Notes: generated by a model from the sequence alone, not told the origin. Positions 23,725 through 32,799 are shown, counted from the first letter of the stretch. The stretch is 33,169 bases of DNA from an uncultured Eubacteriales bacterium (GCA_900314975.1 OMXI01000015.1:59627-92795); one strand, 5' to 3'. Numbers and translations are program-made.

Positions 23725-26040
23725 ATGAAACCGAACTCAAAAAAGCGAAGCGCAAATAAGTCCGGTGCTGTACTTGTCACAGCTGTAGCAGTCCTGATCA
23801 TCATGTCTATATTGATGACAGCCACAATTGGTTATGTTACTGTTAACAGGAAAAAGACCAATTCCAACTACATGCACAAACAGGCTTATTTAACAGCTTC
23901 AACAACTCTCAAGGGTTTTGTAACCCAGATCGAGAAGGAAACTGCAAAGCCGGGTGATGGTACATCCGCAACTCCGCTTGAGCAGAAGGAAAAGATCAAT
24001 AAGCTCAAGGCTCTTGCTGCTGCAAACGGCGGAAAGGGAACACCTGTTCCTGTTACCTACAACGGCAGCGCGGAGACCGATTACAGAATCGGTACAACAA
24101 CTCTGACCATTTCGCAGGAAAACGGAAACGCCGACACTCTTGTTCTTACAGCAGTAACAACATACGGTACCGGTGATACAAAGGTTACTGAGAAGGTCGC
24201 TGCACATTTCTCCATTGATTCGAAGAGAAAGCCGGTAGATTTCACAAATACTATCGAAACTATCGGTGATTCCGACCAGACTTACTGGGATAACCTTATG
24301 GTTATCGGTGACACTGCTATCCTTAACGATAAGGGTGCCAAGACATATACCTTCAAGAATGACACCAACCCACAGGGTTCGTTCTACATCTGGGGTAACG
24401 TTATCCCTAACACAGCAGGAAGCGTATTCAGACTCAGCAAGAACCTCATTGATACAACAAGAGGCTCGTTCGTTCAGATTTCTGGTGACTTTACAGGCGA
24501 ACTTAAGTGTACTTCCACCGAGGCTCGTCAGGACGGCTACAACTATTTCTTTGCAGGCGGTACTGCTGCTGTCAACAGAAACTCCTGGATAGGTATGAAG
24601 TGGAACGGCGCACAGAGCTTCAGCGGCTATGAGACAGGCAAAATGGTTGACCTCATCACTCGTAAGTTTGTGGTTACCGGAAATACATATGAACAATATG
24701 GAAATATTTATGTTCATAAGAACAAGACATCTGCAACTCTCGACGGCAGTGTTTCTATTAAAAATGATAAATTCCATATATATGGTGATATGTATGTTGA
24801 AGGAAATGTCGAGATTGTATGCAGCGATTTCAAAATGTACAACCCGGGCGGAACAGGCAAACCAAAGGTTTATGTAGCAGGCAGCATTGATGCAGCATCT
24901 AAGGCTACAATCGAAGCAGGCGGCGGCGAAGTCGTTAACGTAACTTCTATCGACTGGGGCGAGAGAGGCGCAGTTCCTAAAATGGAATCAACTTCTGTTG
25001 ACTATAAGTACTATCCTGAAGACCTTGTTAAAGGTAGTGACTCTGACATAGCAAAGCTCAAGTCTGCATTTGCATCGCTTTGTGCTTATGATAAGAAAAA
25101 CAGCACTTATGAAGAGTGCAAGAAATGGTCCAAGCTCACCAGAGGCAACTACACGGTTGACGGAAACAAATTCGATTATAAGGTTACAGAGAATTCAATA
25201 ATGGATACTGGCTTGCAGGATACTAATACCAGTGTTATCGTTAACGTAACAAATTCTGATATCGTAATTCTTATGGAGGACGGTCTTTTCCTGCAGAACG
25301 GTTTCAATATCATTGTAAAGAACGATTCCCCAATAGTTACAAACGAAGATGGCACAAAGGACCATAAGTACACCTGCTATTTCGTTTCCGATATGGACAG
25401 AAACGGCACACTTAACTGCCCTGGTACATTCAATGCACCCGTAGCAGGCGGTTCTACAACACCTAAGGGCGTTTCCGACCATACAGGCTCAACAGCAAGC
25501 ACATACAATTTCAGAAAGTTCAGAGTATTTGATTACGATATGTACATCAAGATGTTCAGTGCTGCTACAAGAGCTGCAGGCAGTGTTACAGACCACAATG
25601 TTGAAAACACAAAGTTCTGTTTCAATGCTTCAACAGCTACCGGTCTTACTATAAAGGACGGCGGTTCGGTAGTTACTGATGCAGAAGTTTATGATGCAAA
25701 GAGTTCAAGCATTCAGTTCCTGCTCGGTGAGGGTACGACCTTCAGCGCAACAAATAACTCTTTGATACAGGCTGTAATCTACGGTCCACAGTCTCATTTC
25801 CAGATGTATACACAGGGTATCTCGAAATTCTCTGCATGCGATGCTGCTGGTGATATCACTACATCCAAGAACCTCGGCGTTATGGGTATCGGTGTGTTCA
25901 TTGTACAGAAATTCGACAGTGATAACACAGGTTACTACATCTATACAAAGCCTTCTGCACAGAGTGCACTTTCAGGCACCAAGGACAATAAGGCTAATAA
26001 TATGAACGGATTTGTTCTGAACAGGTACGCACACTATTAA
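23725..26040 (+). CDS. Large PilX-like pilin-family protein with a beta-rich ectodomain
   Basis: A 771-aa protein. The N terminus has a 14-residue basic leader, then SGAVLVTAVAVLIIMSILM and GYVTVNRK, similar to PilX N-terminal domains; the residue at +5 after the likely G/A cleavage is Thr, not the Glu of ordinary prepilins. The body has many short beta strands ending in Gly/Asn turns (YGNIYVHKNK, FHIYGDMYVEGNVEIV, KVYVAGSIDAASKATIEAGGG), which suggests a beta-helix; enzyme motifs were not recognised. Start ATG 23725 is preferred over GTG 23716 because AAAGGGTGG is correctly spaced for the ATG. It sits 18 nt before the next prepilin gene, so it is probably a minor or tip pilin. Confidence 0.75.
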   Translation: MKPNSKKRSANKSGAVLVTAVAVLIIMSILMTATIGYVTVNRKKTNSNYMHKQAYLTASTTLKGFVTQIEKETAKPGDGTSATPLEQKEKINKLKALAAANGGKGTPVPVTYNGSAETDYRIGTTTLTISQENGNADTLVLTAVTTYGTGDTKVTEKVAAHFSIDSKRKPVDFTNTIETIGDSDQTYWDNLMVIGDTAILNDKGAKTYTFKNDTNPQGSFYIWGNVIPNTAGSVFRLSKNLIDTTRGSFVQISGDFTGELKCTSTEARQDGYNYFFAGGTAAVNRNSWIGMKWNGAQSFSGYETGKMVDLITRKFVVTGNTYEQYGNIYVHKNKTSATLDGSVSIKNDKFHIYGDMYVEGNVEIVCSDFKMYNPGGTGKPKVYVAGSIDAASKATIEAGGGEVVNVTSIDWGERGAVPKMESTSVDYKYYPEDLVKGSDSDIAKLKSAFASLCAYDKKNSTYEECKKWSKLTRGNYTVDGNKFDYKVTENSIMDTGLQDTNTSVIVNVTNSDIVILMEDGLFLQNGFNIIVKNDSPIVTNEDGTKDHKYTCYFVSDMDRNGTLNCPGTFNAPVAGGSTTPKGVSDHTGSTASTYNFRKFRVFDYDMYIKMFSAATRAAGSVTDHNVENTKFCFNASTATGLTIKDGGSVVTDAEVYDAKSSSIQFLLGEGTTFSATNNSLIQAVIYGPQSHFQMYTQGISKFSACDAAGDITTSKNLGVMGIGVFIVQKFDSDNTGYYIYTKPSAQSALSGTKDNKANNMNGFVLNRYAHY

Positions 26041-26058
26041 TAAGAGAGGAGAGTTTTT

Positions 26059-26886
26059 ATGAAAAAGAATACCAAAGGTATGACTCTCGTCGAAGTTATT
26101 ATAGCAATGTGTATACTCGGTGTACTTGCTGCAATGTTCGTTACCATTGCAGTGCGTGCGAAGCAGGAAAACCTGTACAATCTTCGCCGCTCAAATGAAA
26201 TGTATGAACAGGCAGCATTTGCCGAAAGCTATAATACCGATGTCAAATACGGCAGTAACGTAAAGGTTACCAAGCTTTTGACGGGTGGTTCAAGTTCTGA
26301 TAATAAGTTTGTTCTTGAGGCTGATTTTAAATCACAAGGCTTGAAACTGACCACAGAGGCTTATGGCTATAAAGTGGACAGAGATAAGCGTAACAAGGAC
26401 ACCAAAGACGGCAACTATCAGCTGCGTTTCTTCAGATCTGAATACGGCAGCATTGCAGAGCCGCCCGATCCTGACAACGGTAAGTACTGCGTCAGGGTAT
26501 ACAACGATACGGGCGCACAGATAGAGTATCTGTTCTTTGCACAGCCTCTGACAGCCGGAAGATTCTTCGACGATGACGGTCCTATCGACAGTGCGAATAA
26601 CGAGATATCTACCACAATGCTCGCAGGCGGAAAGTATGAGTTCGGTATGCTCGGTATCGGCGCTGTTGAGCCTATCCTCACTATGAGCCACAACGAGAAT
26701 ATCAACACCGCAGGTCATGTCAATGACGGCGAGGACGTTGTTTTCGATTCTACTACGTTTTCTAAATACCTCGAGGAAAAAGACGGCAAGATTACAGGAT
26801 ATGTAATTATGCATATCTGCAGTGACGGTACTATCCGCAACCAGGCTGAATTCGATTCGATGGGCAGTGAGCCCTCGGGAACTTAA
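26059..26886 (+). CDS. Type IV prepilin (minor pilin)
   Basis: A 275-aa prepilin: 7-residue leader MKKNTKG, cleavage before Met, then TLVEVIIAMCILGVLAAMF with the conserved Glu at +5. The hydrophobic helix is followed by a soluble domain of about 240 residues, larger than a usual major pilin of about 150. No disulphide-loop pair as in Gram-negative PilA is obvious. GAGAGGAGAG precedes the ATG; it is in tandem with the two flanking pilin-like genes, 15 nt before the next one. Confidence 0.88.
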   Translation: MKKNTKGMTLVEVIIAMCILGVLAAMFVTIAVRAKQENLYNLRRSNEMYEQAAFAESYNTDVKYGSNVKVTKLLTGGSSSDNKFVLEADFKSQGLKLTTEAYGYKVDRDKRNKDTKDGNYQLRFFRSEYGSIAEPPDPDNGKYCVRVYNDTGAQIEYLFFAQPLTAGRFFDDDGPIDSANNEISTTMLAGGKYEFGMLGIGAVEPILTMSHNENINTAGHVNDGEDVVFDSTTFSKYLEEKDGKITGYVIMHICSDGTIRNQAEFDSMGSEPSGT

Positions 26887-26901
26887 AAGGAGGGTGATCG
26901 T

Positions 26902-28932
26902 ATGAATTTCAAAAAAGCGAATAAAAACGGTTTTACCCTTGTCGAGCTTATGGTCGTTGTTATCATCTTCGGTATGATAATGGCTTGTATACTTAATTTT
27001 ATCAAGCCTGCAAACGAAGTTCACGACGATGCACAGGCAACAATGGATGCAAACGTGATCAGCTCAGGTATTATCGAATATCTCGATGACGAGCTGAGAT
27101 ATGCAACAAATGTCCTGGTTCTCCAGGATTATATGGGTGTTCCGACAGTTTCAAAAGAAGGTCTCGTAGGAACCAAGGATACAAACACCTATACAAACTG
27201 TATAATGATAGACAACGTTCATTTCAGAGGATTCGCTACAAACAGCTATTCTGGCAAGGATGACGATACTCCTGCAAAGAGAATGGGCGCTACAGGCTGC
27301 ATCTATAAGATAAACAAAATTGATACTGAAGGCTTTGACTTTAAAAACGCAAGAGTTGTAAAGGGTGAAGACTTCTACGATAAGTTCAAGTATGTAATTC
27401 AGGTCGGCACTAATATCGTTGCCGATGATGATGATACTTTGAAGGCATCAAAGCTGTTCGATGATTCTCTTAAGACCCTGCAGTTCAATATGCAGACATA
27501 CTTCCCGGTTTACAAAAACGGTGAGTATAGGTTCAAGAGAAAGTTCGACAGAAGCTCCGACGGAGAAACCGAGGACGAAAAGACAAAGAACCAGGGCGCA
27601 GTTATCAACCTTACAAACATCAACATCACTGATGAAGATTCATTTGATCTTTCAGTTATAAGATGTCCGAATCCGACTATGCCGGTTGCTCAGGTTGCAG
27701 CTGTTATGTCAGGTCAGGGTTTTGCACCTGTCGCATCCGCACCTACAGGCGTGACGGAATCACAGAAGCAGTATTATACTGACTTAACCAAGAGATATAC
27801 ATATATCTTCTATCAGAAGAATGGTAATAAGGCTGATGAATCAAGCGATTGCACAGTCAAGTTCGTAACTTCTGAATCAGTTAAGATCGATCCTTCGTCT
27901 ACAACAGTTGCAAGAGGAACCGTATTCAAGGATTTCCCGAAGATCCCTACACTTGCAGGCGCATCACATGCATACTGGGTATGCGATAAGGACCCTGTTG
28001 ATACAACCAAGGGCTATCCTATCAAGAAGGATACAACGTTTACTCTTGTTTACCAGAAGGACAGCACAAGCGGCGGCGGAAGCTCAACAGCAAAACTTTA
28101 TACTGTTACCTGGAAGGGTAACGCAAACGCTACCGTAAAAGCAGAGGACGCAACCAGCAAGGTTCCCGAGAACACCTATGTAACATCTTACCCGAATGTA
28201 ACATTTGATGATACCAAGTGGGTTCTTAATCCTGGTAATAGCGGCTGGAAGAATGAAATGACAGGTGAGGCTGCTAATAATTCAGTTATAAAGGGAGATA
28301 CGGTTTTTGTTATTGATCTTCTGCCAAAGTATAAGGTCAAGTTTAAGTATAGCGATTCCAAAATAGTAGATGGTCAGCCTGTAATTAAGGGCGAAACTGC
28401 TATTGCTCCAGATGAAGTGCCTACAGAAACTGATAAGGAATTCTTATATTGGAAGGTTGAAGGCACAAATGTTAAGCTTTCCGAACAGCTTATTGATAAG
28501 GATACAACTTTTGTTCCAGAGTTTAAAGCTAAAGCAAGTTCTGGCGGCGGTTCAACAGCTGGCAAGCCGAGTGCTGCTGTTTCTAAACCAGCTTACGCTT
28601 ACTGGAACTGCGTTAAGTATATCTTAACACTGTCAAATCCAAGCGGTTCTGCAATTAATAGCTGGTCAGTCAAGCTTAATCTGCCGGCTTCTTCAAGACT
28701 GAGTAATTTCCGCGCAAATGATGGAAAGTATTCTTCTAATATTTCCGGAGGAAATCTTGTAGTGAGCGGAAAGAATGATAACGGAGGAGGAATCTCTGCT
28801 AATTCTACGATTACTATAGAAATATATGCTGATGCTAGTGATGTTAATGGAAATAACGGAGTTAACAACACTGATGATTTGCTTAAATTATATGGTACTC
28901 AATTTGATTTCAAATCTGTTACAGTAAATTAA
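26902..28932 (+). CDS. Modular type IV prepilin with three beta repeats and a C-terminal CBM2-like domain
   Basis: A 676-aa prepilin. Leader MNFKKANKNG then FTLVELMVVVIIFGMIMA, with Glu at +5. Residues about 35-290 form the pilin-like domain. Three beta modules of the InlB B-repeat/Listeria-Bacteroides kind follow: about 299-387 (HAYWVCDKDPVDTTKGYPIK), 398-474 (YTVTWKGNANATV) and 475-544 (EFLYWKVEGTNVKLSEQLI), joined by GGGSS linkers. Residues about 562-676 resemble CBM2 (YILTLSNPSGSAINSWSVKL, then LPASSRLSNF, and GGGISANSTITIEIYA). CBM2 modules usually bind cellulose, xylan or chitin; binding here is inference. Canonical surface Trp residues are fewer than in typical CBM2. The last 500 bp are more AT-rich than the upstream genes. 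AAGGAGGGTGA precedes the ATG; last gene of the operon. Confidence 0.85.
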   Translation: MNFKKANKNGFTLVELMVVVIIFGMIMACILNFIKPANEVHDDAQATMDANVISSGIIEYLDDELRYATNVLVLQDYMGVPTVSKEGLVGTKDTNTYTNCIMIDNVHFRGFATNSYSGKDDDTPAKRMGATGCIYKINKIDTEGFDFKNARVVKGEDFYDKFKYVIQVGTNIVADDDDTLKASKLFDDSLKTLQFNMQTYFPVYKNGEYRFKRKFDRSSDGETEDEKTKNQGAVINLTNINITDEDSFDLSVIRCPNPTMPVAQVAAVMSGQGFAPVASAPTGVTESQKQYYTDLTKRYTYIFYQKNGNKADESSDCTVKFVTSESVKIDPSSTTVARGTVFKDFPKIPTLAGASHAYWVCDKDPVDTTKGYPIKKDTTFTLVYQKDSTSGGGSSTAKLYTVTWKGNANATVKAEDATSKVPENTYVTSYPNVTFDDTKWVLNPGNSGWKNEMTGEAANNSVIKGDTVFVIDLLPKYKVKFKYSDSKIVDGQPVIKGETAIAPDEVPTETDKEFLYWKVEGTNVKLSEQLIDKDTTFVPEFKAKASSGGGSTAGKPSAAVSKPAYAYWNCVKYILTLSNPSGSAINSWSVKLNLPASSRLSNFRANDGKYSSNISGGNLVVSGKNDNGGGISANSTITIEIYADASDVNGNNGVNNTDDLLKLYGTQFDFKSVTVN

Positions 28933-28946
28933 TGAATCGTTTTTCA

Positions 28947-29013
28947 CAGACAGGCAGCAATGCCTGTCTGCTGAAAAGAACCCCTTAACAGCATTTGTTG
29001 TTAAGAGGCTCTT
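28947..29013 (+). terminator. Two hairpins at the end of the pilin operon
   Basis: A perfect 10-bp stem CAGACAGGCA/TGCCTGTCTG with loop GCAA (28947-28970) lies 15 bases after the pilin stop. A second hairpin, CTTAACA pairing with TGTTAAG and extended outwards by AAAAGA/TCTTTT, follows (about 28974-29013). The TCTTTT at its end is a weak T-run, so termination is likely but may be leaky. Confidence 0.6.
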
Positions 29014-29019
29014 TTGAGC

Positions 29020-29053
29020 AAAAAAATTAGCCGCCCGTTTGGTGCGGACGGCT
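29020..29053 (-). terminator. Terminator of the prepilin peptidase gene (possibly bidirectional)
   Basis: On the minus strand AGCCGTCCG pairs with CGGGCGGCT (one mismatch), followed by AATTTTTTT, 15 bases after the peptidase stop. The plus strand also has a T-run a few bases later, so it can act in both directions between convergent genes. Confidence 0.8.
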
Positions 29054-29067
29054 GATATATTTTTTTG

Positions 29068-29889
29068 TCACAGCGCTGTATATGCATCTTCAAGCATTCG
29101 GTTGATACCCGTAAATTCAAGGTACCAGTCACCGAGGAATTCTCCGAAGAACAGCGCAATGAATATACCAAGCGACAGATACGGACCGAAAGCAAATTTC
29201 GAGCTTCCGCTGAAATGCTTTTGAATAAGTCCGCCGATAGCTCCCGTTATCAGCGCGATAGCAAGTGCTACGAGGATACCCTTTACTCCAAGGAAAAGTC
29301 CTCCAGCTGCCATAAGGATAACGTCTCCCCAGCCCATTGCTTTTTCGTGGGAAACAAGTGTGACTATCATCAGCGGTACGCTTGCTGCAAATATGCCGAT
29401 GATGTGGTGGCTTACAGGTATCATCTGCGGATAATAGCACAAGATTATCCTCGGTATCGCAACAACTGCTATGAAAAGCACTACCCAGGAGTTTATCAGC
29501 TGCGTGTCCCAGTCCATAAAGAATACAACCACAAGTGCAGATGTCATAAGATTGCAAAGGATTATGAACAGCGGATAGGATACCGCATCAAAGTATATTG
29601 CGGTAACAAGCCATAATACTCCGTTGAGTGCCTCAACTACAGTGTAGCGCGGAGAGATCCTTGCACCGCAGGCACGGCACTTGCCCTTGAGGATACACCA
29701 GCTTATAATTGGAATAAGGTCACGGCGCTTTATTTCCTCACCGCAGGTCATACAGTGAGAGTTTCGCTTGATAAGACCTTCATTCTTCGGAAGCCTGTAA
29801 ATGCATACATTCAGAAAGCTTCCCACACAAACTCCGAAAATGAACATGAATACATAGATAATAATGTACGAGATTTCAAGTTGACCCAA
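29068..29889 (-). CDS. pilD: Prepilin peptidase (type IV leader peptidase/N-methyltransferase)
   Basis: PilD cleaves prepilin leaders at the inner face of the membrane and methylates the new N terminus. The 273-aa protein has the N-terminal VGSFLNVCIYRLP motif, a zinc site C46/C49 (CMTC) and C71/C74 (CRAC), catalytic Asp in MDWDTQLI (D126 or D128) and D189 in GWGDV, and the FGPYLSLG loop. About eight membrane segments are seen. The start is TTG at 29889, with GGAGG nine bases upstream; no in-frame ATG with a ribosome site is closer. It faces away from pilB and toward the pilin genes, with its own promoter. Confidence 0.93.
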   Translation of the reverse strand: MGQLEISYIIIYVFMFIFGVCVGSFLNVCIYRLPKNEGLIKRNSHCMTCGEEIKRRDLIPIISWCILKGKCRACGARISPRYTVVEALNGVLWLVTAIYFDAVSYPLFIILCNLMTSALVVVFFMDWDTQLINSWVVLFIAVVAIPRIILCYYPQMIPVSHHIIGIFAASVPLMIVTLVSHEKAMGWGDVILMAAGGLFLGVKGILVALAIALITGAIGGLIQKHFSGSSKFAFGPYLSLGIFIALFFGEFLGDWYLEFTGINRMLEDAYTAL

Positions 29890-29922
29890 TTTGAAAATCC
29901 TCCTTTCAGGATACTATAGACC

Positions 29923-29951
29923 ATTTTAGCATATATTTTATAAAATTACAA
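29923..29951 (-). promoter_or_regulatory. Promoter of the prepilin peptidase gene
   Basis: Minus-strand TTGTAA (29946-29951), 17-bp spacer and TAAAAT (29923-29928), about 34 bp before the TTG start. The 118-bp divergent region also must serve pilB, but I saw no convincing plus-strand promoter, only a weak TTTAGC-16-TACAAT. Confidence 0.7.
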
Positions 29952-30007
29952 TAGTTTAAATAATAAATAATTTACCGCACATACCGTGAGGAGTTAGGAG
30001 AAAAAGT

Positions 30008-31687
30008 ATGAGAAACGGACCAATAGGACAATACCTCGTCGAAAAAAAACTTATTACTGAAGCTCAGCTTCAAGAGGTTCTTGCAAAGCAAAAGGAACAA
30101 AAGGGTAAGATATTCGGTGATGTAATTATCGAAATGGGATATGTTACCGATGTGCAGTTTGCCGAAGTTCTTGCTGAAAGACTGAATATCCAGTATATCG
30201 ACCTCGATAACACACCGCTTTCGCACGATGTTGTAATGAAAATTCCTGAAACCGCTGCGAGAAAGTATAATGTTATCGCAGTCGAAAAAATGGGTAAGAG
30301 ACTCACCGTTGCAACAAACGACCCTATCAACTTCTACGTTTTTGAAGACCTCAGAGTTATCACGGGTTGCAGCGTTTCACCTGTGCTTGCTACAAAGGCA
30401 GCTATCAACAGAGCAATCGGTAAGATCTACTCCGAGGGTCAGGTTGACAGCGTGGTTGACGAGGCTACCAAGGAGAAAGAGGAAGACGGTTCGTTCTCAA
30501 TGGACGATATTGACCTCGCAGAAGGCAGAATTGAAAATGCGCCTATCGTTAAGCTCGCAACTGCAATCGTCGAGAACTCCTTCCGTCAGAACGCAACGGA
30601 TATCCATATCGAGCCTTTTAAGGACATTACAAAGATTAGAATCAGAATCAACGGTGACCTTGTAGAGCTGATGACCTTGTCACCTGCACTTCATGTATCG
30701 CTCGTAACAAGATTCAAGATCCTGTCAGGTATGAATATCGCCGAGAAGCGTATCCCGCAGGACGGCCGTATGTCGCAGGTCATCGACGGCGCGACAGTTG
30801 ACCTTCGTGTATCTAATCTTCCAATGGTCTACGGTGAAAAGGTCGTTATCCGTATCCTTGCAGGCGACAGCTCCGTAAGAAGGATTCAGGACCTCGGTAT
30901 GACCGACTATAACTACGAAAGATTCGTATCCTGCCTTAAGGTGCCGCAGGGCGTGGTTCTTGTAACAGGACCTACAGGTTCAGGTAAATCTACAACTCTT
31001 TACGCGGCTTTGGGTGAGATAGCAAAGCCAAACCTTAACGTTATCACAGTCGAAGACCCAGTCGAAAAGAAAATTGCTAATATCAACCAGTGTCAGATCA
31101 ACGAAAAAGCCGGCATGACCTTCGGTGCGGCGCTTCGTTCTATTCTCCGTCAGGACCCTGACATCATAATGGTCGGAGAAATGCGTGATACCGAGACAGC
31201 CGAAATCGCTATCAGAGCGGCTATCACGGGACACCTTGTGCTCTCCACACTTCATACCAATGACGCCGCTTCCACAGTAACAAGACTTGTGGATATGGGC
31301 GTTGAGGCATACATGGTTGCAACCTCACTTATCGGTATCGTAGCACAGCGTCTTACAAAGACTCTCTGCCCCGAATGTAAAAAACCGAGAATGTCTACCC
31401 CGGAGGAAGAACAGCTTATGGGTATCGACCACTCGGTTATGGTATACGATGCAGGCGGTTGCCCCAAGTGTAACAACACAGGTTATAACGGACGTACAGC
31501 TATCCACGAGATCCTTCTCGCAACACCGGCAATGCAGGTGCTTATCACATCAGGTGCAAAGGCAGACGAGATCGCAGAGCTTGCCAAGAAAGAGGGTACA
31601 CTTCTTCTTCGTGATAACGTTTCCAAGCTTGTACAAAACGGCGTTACATCAATGGATGAGCTTATCCGTGTAACATATGCAGTCTGA
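30008..31687 (+). CDS. pilB: Type IV pilus extension ATPase PilB (GspE family)
   Basis: PilB is the hexameric ATPase that drives pilin assembly on PilC. The 559-aa protein has an N-terminal GspE-N domain (IGQYLVEKKLITEAQLQEVL and its surroundings, residues 1-150), an N2 domain with ATDIHIEPF near 197-205, Walker A GPTGSGKSTTLYAAL near 321-335, the Asp-box region VITVEDPVEKK, Walker B DPDIIMVGEMRD, the His-box STLHTNDAAST and a four-Cys zinc site (CPECKKP and CPKCNNTGYNGR) typical of PilB and GspE rather than PilT. AGGAG precedes the ATG. pilT follows after 38 nt. Confidence 0.96.
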   Translation: MRNGPIGQYLVEKKLITEAQLQEVLAKQKEQKGKIFGDVIIEMGYVTDVQFAEVLAERLNIQYIDLDNTPLSHDVVMKIPETAARKYNVIAVEKMGKRLTVATNDPINFYVFEDLRVITGCSVSPVLATKAAINRAIGKIYSEGQVDSVVDEATKEKEEDGSFSMDDIDLAEGRIENAPIVKLATAIVENSFRQNATDIHIEPFKDITKIRIRINGDLVELMTLSPALHVSLVTRFKILSGMNIAEKRIPQDGRMSQVIDGATVDLRVSNLPMVYGEKVVIRILAGDSSVRRIQDLGMTDYNYERFVSCLKVPQGVVLVTGPTGSGKSTTLYAALGEIAKPNLNVITVEDPVEKKIANINQCQINEKAGMTFGAALRSILRQDPDIIMVGEMRDTETAEIAIRAAITGHLVLSTLHTNDAASTVTRLVDMGVEAYMVATSLIGIVAQRLTKTLCPECKKPRMSTPEEEQLMGIDHSVMVYDAGGCPKCNNTGYNGRTAIHEILLATPAMQVLITSGAKADEIAELAKKEGTLLLRDNVSKLVQNGVTSMDELIRVTYAV

Positions 31688-31725
31688 GCCTAATTTAAAA
31701 TCATATAAATTGGAGGTAAAACACA

Positions 31726-32799
31726 ATGGCAGTGGACATTAACAAAATTCTTGATGAGGCAAGAGCACTCGGATGCTCCGACCTTCACTTCACAGTAGGT
31801 ATCCCACCTATCGTTAGACAGGGCGGTAACCTCAGAAAGCTTTCCTCATACCCTGATATGACGGAAATCGAAATTCAGAACATCACCAAGGATATGTGTA
31901 ATGATAAGCAGAGACAGCAGATAAAGGATCACATCGATACCGACTTTACATTCGTATCGACCAGAGGTTTCCGTCACCGTGTAAACGTATACCGTCAGAG
32001 AGGTTCAACGGCTATCGCTATCCGTCTTTTGAGAAACGATATACCTACACTTACCGACCTTAACCTTCCTCCCGTACTTGCAGAGTTCGTTATGAGACCA
32101 AGAGGACTCGTGCTCGTAACAGGACCGACAGGTTCCGGTAAATCTACAACACTTGCTGCTATGATAGACTATGTTAATATCCACAAGTCAGCTCACATAA
32201 TCACAGTCGAGGACCCTATCGAGTACATGCACGCACATAAGAGATGTATGGTCAATCAGAGAGAGGTCGGACCCGATGTACCAAGCTTCTCGCTTTCGCT
32301 TCGTGCCGCACTCCGTGAGGACCCGGATATCATACTCGTCGGAGAAATGAGAGACTTTGAAACAATCGAAGCCGCTGTAACCGCCGCTGAAACAGGTCAC
32401 CTTGTAATGAGCACACTTCATACAACCAACGCTCCTTCAACTATCGACCGTATCATCGACGTATTCCCGGCTCACCAGCAGCACCAGATCAGAACACAGC
32501 TCGCATCTGTACTTGTTGGTATCTGTACACAGACACTTTGCCGTACTTTTGACGGTACAAGCCGTGTTGCTTGCTGCGAGATACTTAACGCTACCGACTC
32601 TATCAAGGCTATGATCCGTGACGATAAGGTTCACCTTATCGGTTCAGCAATGCAGACAGGTAAAGCACAGGGAATGCAGACTATGGACCAGGAGCTTGCA
32701 AAGCTTGTTAAGTCCAGAACCATTTCTATGGACGTTGCTCTTGAAAAGTGCTCTAACGCACAGGACCTTAAGAGATTTATCGCCGACACAAGAGCATAA
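31726..32799 (+). CDS. pilT: Type IV pilus retraction ATPase PilT
   Basis: PilT depolymerises pili and powers twitching motility and DNA uptake in other bacteria. The 357-aa protein shows the PilT N-terminal GCSDLHFTVGIPPIVRQGG, Walker A GPTGSGKSTTLAAM near 133-146, Asp box TVEDPIEYMH, Walker B DPDIILVGEMRD, the AETGHLVMSTLHT His box, and no zinc site, which separates it from PilB. The C-terminal AIRAMIREGK-type retraction motif seems to be replaced by DSIKAMIRDDKVHLI. GGAGGT lies nine bases before the ATG. Its presence implies retractable pili, not fixed pseudopili. Confidence 0.94.
   Translation: MAVDINKILDEARALGCSDLHFTVGIPPIVRQGGNLRKLSSYPDMTEIEIQNITKDMCNDKQRQQIKDHIDTDFTFVSTRGFRHRVNVYRQRGSTAIAIRLLRNDIPTLTDLNLPPVLAEFVMRPRGLVLVTGPTGSGKSTTLAAMIDYVNIHKSAHIITVEDPIEYMHAHKRCMVNQREVGPDVPSFSLSLRAALREDPDIILVGEMRDFETIEAAVTAAETGHLVMSTLHTTNAPSTIDRIIDVFPAHQQHQIRTQLASVLVGICTQTLCRTFDGTSRVACCEILNATDSIKAMIRDDKVHLIGSAMQTGKAQGMQTMDQELAKLVKSRTISMDVALEKCSNAQDLKRFIADTRA

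Noticed and set aside
23899-24777. 292-codon minus-strand frame inside the PilX-like gene, and a similar one at 21692-22492 inside the PilM-PilN gene
   Set aside because: Both are antisense to genes with good motifs and lack ribosome sites.
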